A stretch of DNA of 64,000 nt from Allodiplogaster sudhausi (taxonomy: Eukaryota; Nematoda; Chromadorea; Rhabditida; Diplogasteridae): contig CALZFC010000021.1 of the NCBI GenBank assembly GCA_945643635.1, forward strand, positions 2,616,501 to 2,680,500, in the 5' to 3' direction. A program made the position numbers and the translations under genes. Positions 59,001-64,000 of this stretch are shown piece by piece (positions within the stretch are counted from its first letter, which is position 1; every line of letters begins with the position of its first letter). Below the pieces are notes generated by a model. It was not told the DNA's origin. It worked only from the letters and a program-made list of their open reading frames with translations, and did no database searches.

Positions 59001-61375
59001 GCAGTCAGAGGCTCCATTTGCCGTCAGACATCTTCTTTTCGTCCTCATTCTTTTGTCTATTACACACGCAGTCCCTCTCTCAAAATCTCTTTCTCGCTTA
59101 CACTCTCTCCTTCTCTCTCTCTCTCTCATTCGTCCTTTCAGTCTTGTTCCATTCGTGTCAATGAATTGTTGTCAATATAGTGCAGTATGCGAAAGACTAT
59201 GCATGCCGAAAAAATCTTTCGTGTTTGAACGGAAAGTACATACAGTACCGCCCAAAATTTCAGGTACATAAATTAATTAGATTAAGAGCGATATTAGGCA
59301 CTTTTACGCAGTTTCTTGTGTTTGTCAGGGTGGTTTTTGACATGCTGAACAAGTACATACTGTCAGATTTTAAAAAGAATCTCATATGGCCGTTTAAAAA
59401 CGAATTCGGCCGGTTTTAGAAGGGCCATGGTCGTGTTTTAGGTGCCAACGATAACACAAGATCGACAGCGCCCAAAAGACGGCCATGATCTTCCTAAAAC
59501 CGGCCGAATTCGTTTTTAAACGGTCATTTCAGATTCTTTTTAAAATCTGACTGTATGCACTTGTTCAACATGTCACAAACCACCCTAACAAACACAAGAA
59601 ACTGCGTAAAAGTGCCTTATATCGCTCAAATTCCAATTGAAATTATTTAAATTAATCTAATTAATCTAATTAATTTATGTACCTGAAATGTTGATCGGTA
59701 CTGTATGTATGTATGTACATATGTATGTATGTAAGTAGATATAAAAGAAGCGGCATAATTTGGCGCGTTCAAATGGGGATACTGATATCAAAAATCAATA
59801 GAAAGAAAGAGAGAGGGAGAGAAAAAATTTGGGCAAAAAAAAGAATGAGAGTTTTAAGTATAAGTTGATTTAATGAGTAAAAGTTGATTTAAGTTAGATT
59901 TAAGGAGCCGTCGGCGAAGCAGTCGGGCGGCGGCAACTACATCGAACAGGCACGCGCCCGCGGCGTCGCCGTGCCCGTCCTTCCCTTCGGCATGCTCGGC
60001 CAGCAACAGCTCAAGGTTTCGCACAATTAAAAAAAAAACTTAGAACTTGAGGTTATTAGCTTATGGAAATATACCGTTTTAATACGTGCTCACAATCAGC
60101 GCAACTAAATCTTCAAGAGTGAGTGAGAACGATAGAATTGCTAAGCATTGCGCTAGGGGGTGAACGATCTGCCTTTGATGGAACAATGAGTGTTCTACCA
60201 AAGCCTGGGCAATCATTGTCCCATGTAGAAAAGGAACTGAGAGTCTTTACTTTATTAATAGTGAAGACTCTCAGTGCCTTTTCTCTTGCCACCATCTCTT
60301 GATCTCTCCCTCCAGCCAGTCTCTCCTACCACTGCGCCGCCCCGTCAGATGGTTGAAGAGGGCGTGCAGGCTGAGCTGCCCGTGCCCACACCGGACTATG
60401 TTGTCCACTCGACTGCGCCGCCGCCCCTCTTCGTCTCCACGCCCTCCTACGACACAAGCGCCTCCTCGCCGTCGCGCCACAGCTACAACGCCATGATTCC
60501 GCCGCCGACCTCCCCCAAACCACTCGTGTCGCCTGGTTTGCTTTCTTCTTTTCTATCACCTCCTCTCTCTCTCAGTTACATTGATCAACAAAAAGGAAAA
60601 AGAACTTCTACAGATCTATGTAAATACATACTTCCTTAAATTAAGTGTTTCCTTGTAAAAAAAAATTGAATGAGCAATGCCGAGAGTTCCGTGTTGCAGA
60701 GAGAGTGCCCTCGAGGTTCAGACCTTCCGACTACAAGAGCGTGCTCATTGTGACTCAGGACTTCTTCGCGAGCGACGGCGGAAAGCTCACCGTCAGCGCC
60801 GGTGACAAGGTTTATTTTTTCTTCTTCTTTTTTTTTCTCTTACCGTTAAGGGATTCATTTTCGAAACGTCATATCGATTGGCTGCTTTTACAAATTTTTT
60901 GTTCATTATTTTATAGAAAAGACGATAGCATTTTAAAGATCCCTCAACCTTTTTTTGCAGGTGATACTTATGAACGCTGGCACGCGTTCTTGGATCTTCG
61001 TCAGGGATTGCGTTTCTCAACGGTTATCTTTTACATTTTTTTTTACGAATAATTCTATTTCCGATGGTGGAAAAGAAGAAAAAAACTGTTGGCGAACCAC
61101 AATTAACAAAAAACCAATAAGAATTTTTATAGCGTTCAAAAACGTATCATAATAAAGAGCCAGCAAAAGTTTTAAAAAGAGAACAGAGAGAATTTCCATT
61201 TATTAGCAATTGCTAATGATATTACAGCTTCCGCATGTTTGCACATTGTATATTTGTGCATACAATATATACACACATATTTAAATATATAGCTAACAAC
61301 TCGTTAAATTACAGCACCGGATGGATTCCTGAAGATTACGTCGAATTCGAACGCGGAATGCGCTCCTTTCATTAA
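56044..61375 (+). CDS. BAR-like helical domain + SH3 protein (possibly IRSp53/BAIAP2-like)
   Basis: Exons: 56044-56143, 56592-56704, 56880-56969, 57087-57221, 58010-58125, 58605-58811, 58963-59022, 59905-60015, 60316-60535, 60700-60809, 60961-61022 and 61315-61375, about 460 codons. The first ~180 residues are highly charged helices (LLKAHLALQTAAEAHIDALK, RLALDYQNLIDLHKK, FYEKEAAMFARQQEHRYKFF), like a BAR or I-BAR membrane-bending domain. Then comes a Glu/Lys-rich linker, a Pro-rich part, and a C-terminal SH3 (YKSVLIVTQDFF, SAGDKVILMN, SWIFVRD, GWIPEDYVEF). Such proteins link membranes to actin. Phases agree everywhere except between exons 5 and 6 (2 against 0), so a small exon is probably missed there. 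The start may be internal. Exon 2 ends at GAG/GCAAGT, a clear GC donor. Family naming is inference; the SH3 call is firmer. Confidence 0.65.
59243..59703. mobile_element. Tc1/mariner-type foldback MITE, 461 bp
   Basis: The ends are CAGTACCG and CGGTACTG, flanked by TA on both sides (59241-59242, 59704-59705), the Tc1/mariner signature. The arms are long inverted repeats (CAGGTACATAAATTAATT..., TTTTTAAACGG..., CCGGCCGAATTCG...) around a short centre, so the element folds into one hairpin. It lies in the intron between exons 7 and 8 of the BAR/SH3 gene. No transposase. Confidence 0.88.
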
Positions 61376-61788
61376 ACCGGGTTTAGTAGCTAGATAAGAG
61401 TTTTTTTGTTGCAATATATTCACTCAAGATTCCGAGCAACAAGATACACAATTGAAATGAGTATTATTTGCACTATAGAGAAAACAGCTTTTTTGACACT
61501 CGTTTTCTAATTTTTTCTCTTTAAAACAAGCACGATGTCATACTATGTAATTTTTTTTTATAAATACTTACAAATAACTATCACTCTTTTAATAGCTGTG
61601 TCCTCCATTACTCTTTACTTTGTATTTAATCTACGTTTGGCTGCGTCATAACATAACTTCCCGATTATGTACCATTACGCATTCAATAAATACATTACTA
61701 AAGAAAATAATAAAGAAAGAACCATAGGAGAGAAGAAGGTGATACTGCCTCGTGGTATTCTAGACAGCAAAGTACTCTTTTGTGTGAG
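61376..61788. other. Convergent gene end region
   Basis: Short AT-rich space between the 3' ends of the BAR/SH3 gene (plus) and the globin gene (minus). AATAAA at 61684-61689 is a candidate plus-strand poly(A) signal, rather far from the stop. Confidence 0.45.
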
Positions 61789-63785
61789 TCATGCGCCCAT
61801 CTCTTCCTTGCAATTTCGCATGGCTTCTTCTAAGAATCCTACAAATGGTAGTGTACATTGTATCCGTTCGGTATTTAAGTCCGTCATCTTCAACAAAAGT
61901 TGTATGTGGTATAAGATGTAGAATAGCGCGAAGATATTAGTAATATTCATCTCGTATTTACCTCTCTTCATCTCACGCACGATGACTGTCATGAGCTTGT
62001 TCCAGCCGAGCTTGGCAAGGCACGCCTCTCCGCTGTACAAGTTGGTAACGTCCTCCTCAAATAAAACAAATTTATTACTTTAATATTAAATAAAAATAAG
62101 TATTACAGCGCTTTAAGGATGCCATTTATGTATGAATGTCATGTTATTTTCTTACTATTTGGCTGAATTCTTCGAAAACCTCAATGATAAGTGTTGGATT
62201 AATTCTATTGCTCTCATCCAACATTTCCGTTTTGGCAGTGTTCGATTTGCATCTCTGCCATGGGCAAGGAATGCAATGGAGTGACGTGTTGACGGTGGAT
62301 TGCAAGGGAAAGAAATTGAAAAAGCATAGCATGGATTAAACGGCGCTATTTCGATGAAGCTACGAACAGAATTCAGCCTTAATTTCATTCGTCTGTAAAA
62401 GCAAATTGAAAGGGACGCGATATGCTGTGAGAGGAACTCTTTCCTTCATCCCTTTCTGTGATTGCATCAGGCGCCACCTTGGCCCTTGGGGAAATACAGT
62501 AGGGTTGGCATCTATGCGAGTTCATTGGCACCATCAAAGAGTCAGCGTAATTATAGTTCAGACATTTCATACAAAAAGCCAGTTTTTATTAATATTATTA
62601 TTTATGCAAAAAGTTGGGATAATAAATACATGTGCATGTGCATAAGAAGGATCAACGAGAAAAGCAACTTGTACAGTGCGATCGGGTGCTGCGTCCGTCT
62701 TCTCAATGTCTGTCCTCGACGCCTCTGCCGATGACTCGCCGGCAGTCACCTGGTCTTGAAGACGAGCCAATTGTCAGCGCCAAAGTTCACACCTCTGCGA
62801 GAAGTAAAACATTTTATACTAGACATCATTTTATAGGCAAGACGCCATATTACCATAGTTTTTTTTTCTTAAATTTAAAATGAAATGAAGTCTTTCCGAC
62901 TGTCCAACCGATAAAAGTGAATCTGGCCAATGCGATGCGCCATGTCGTAGACGGAGGAGATCGGGCAGAAGCCGAGCGAGCCGACGGCCGTGTCCAGGAA
63001 GTTTTGTATTCTATGCGCCTCAAAGCTCATCTCCTCACACTTTGAACGAATCGCGCTCATTTGCGACTTTGATCTCGTGACCAATGGACTTGCACATAAT
63101 TTTAAAAGTGCACTTGCGAAAAAGAAATGTGTTGCCCTATTTGTGGAATACGTCACTGCTGACTTACTCTATTACTATTCTATAAGGAATAAATATGGCA
63201 TTTTCAGTCTAGGGTGTGTGAAAATCATCTTCTCTGTCATCACTGCGAATTTCCTCCTTGATTCCAATCCCGTAAAGGCAGACAGTGATCATTGAACTGT
63301 GTGACAATGCCGCTTATAGATAAAAAGTCATATAAAGGCGAACATTTTCACTCCCGATATTGTAGAGGAGATATGTGTTAAGAGATCTTTCTAAGAAAAA
63401 AGCTTCCAGATATTCTGCGTGAATGCAAAAAAAAACCTTTAAAAAAATGGATTTCAAAAAATATCTCTGATAACGAATACTTCGACGATTATTTCTGCTT
63501 CTATCATAAGGATGAGAAGTGCACATGATTGAAGAATAAATAATATGGAAAATAGTTGAAATTACAGTTTAAAGTTTGATTATTTTCCCTTCGCGATAAA
63601 AGATGACATGATGAAAATTTTCCCGGCTTCCACTAGCCTGGAGATGGAACTCTTTGCTCTGGTTGAGTGCCTTGATATCAAGTGAATCTGAGCCTCCGCA
63701 CTGAATGCCAAAGTACTCTGCGAACTTGGGCCGCCGCTCGATCAACGTCTGCAGAATCTTCTTGCCGACATTCGCATTTTTCGCC
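61789..63785 (-). CDS. Nematode globin, 3' part (5' end off window)
   Basis: Exons: 63638-63785, 62909-63018, 62750-62794, 61962-62055 and 61789-61838 (stop). The reading has globin order: NVGKKILQTLIERRPKFAEYF (helices A-C to CD, with Phe of KFAEYF), LQAHRIQNFLDTAVGSL (E helix region), HRIGQIHFYRGVNFG (F helix; His of GQIH is the likely heme-binding proximal His), then GADNWLVF, GWNKLMTVIVREMKRGFLEEAM (H helix) and MGA. Phases agree except between 62750-62794 (phase 2) and 61962-62055 (phase 0), so a small exon between them is missed. Exon 63638-63785 ends at a GC donor (CAG/GCTAGT), supported because it joins FHLQ to AHRIQNF exactly. Expected role is heme-based oxygen binding or sensing. 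The N-terminus lies right of the window. Confidence 0.8.
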
Positions 63786-64000
63786 CTGAATTAAGAAAGA
63801 AAGAAAGAGATGGGGAGACAGAATGAGAGAGAGAAAAAAAGAAGGAAAAAGAAAGAGCCTCTTGGAGAGAATCAGAGAAAATTTAAGTAGTGCAAATATC
63901 GAACATAAAATGGCAACAACTATGAATATAAATATAAATAAGAAAGGCAAACATAATAAGCAACACTTATTTATCTTTTAAGCCTTCATTTATTACGGAT

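Noticed and set aside
1..64000. tRNA or rRNA genes
   Set aside because: None recognised by eye; a covariance search was not possible, so short RNA genes could be missed.

Overview
This window looks like nuclear DNA of a nematode. The evidence is a cuticle collagen with the nematode N-terminal domain, furin site and Gly-X-Y blocks; a cluster of srsx-type serpentine receptors; a NAS-type astacin whose CUB domain ends in the nematode style; a nematode-type globin; and a D2-like amine receptor with strongly nematode-like loops. Genes are intron-rich, often with 50-60 base introns, and the spaces between them are full of (GA)n/(CT)n tracts and TACATACATATG-type repeats. I cannot place the species or clade. 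All exon models were built by hand from reading frame, splice phase and paralogue comparison.

Layout. 1-23 kb, minus strand: five tandem srsx-like 7TM receptor genes with the same seven-exon structure. The first runs off the left edge. The second has a hAT-type MITE sitting exactly on a splice acceptor. The third has a CG in place of an AG acceptor. The fourth is a pseudogene with a nonsense codon and a roughly 6.5 kb LINE inserted in exon 7. The fifth looks intact. The LINE itself carries two DNA elements: a 503 bp TTAA-flanked MITE and a 1.8 kb terminal-inverted-repeat transposon with its own four-exon gene. A small LRR-like gene lies on the plus strand near 3.2-3.8 kb. 24-27.8 kb: a head-out inverted pair of cuticle collagen genes, one intact (minus) and one decayed (plus), both with a TATA box; only exon 2 plus the 3' flank is near-identical. 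28.9-32.2 kb, minus: a secreted astacin metalloprotease with propeptide, catalytic domain, EGF and CUB. A collagen beside a secreted astacin is a natural cuticle pairing, but co-function is inference.

32.2-45.3 kb is a long gene-poor stretch of simple repeats with one perfect 37 bp hairpin. 45.3-53.7 kb, plus: an 11-exon D2-like dopamine receptor (DOP-3-like) whose intron 7 holds a 2.0 kb near-perfect palindrome. 56.0-61.4 kb, plus: a multi-exon protein with helical BAR-like N-terminus, proline-rich middle and C-terminal SH3 domain, with a Tc1/mariner-type foldback MITE in an intron. 61.8-63.8 kb, minus: the 3' part of a globin gene running off the right edge.

Two themes recur. Introns with GC instead of GT donors are unusually common (four supported by splice phase or exact paralogue alignment, three more likely or tentative, in five unrelated genes). 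Non-autonomous elements with clear target duplications have landed repeatedly in or beside introns.
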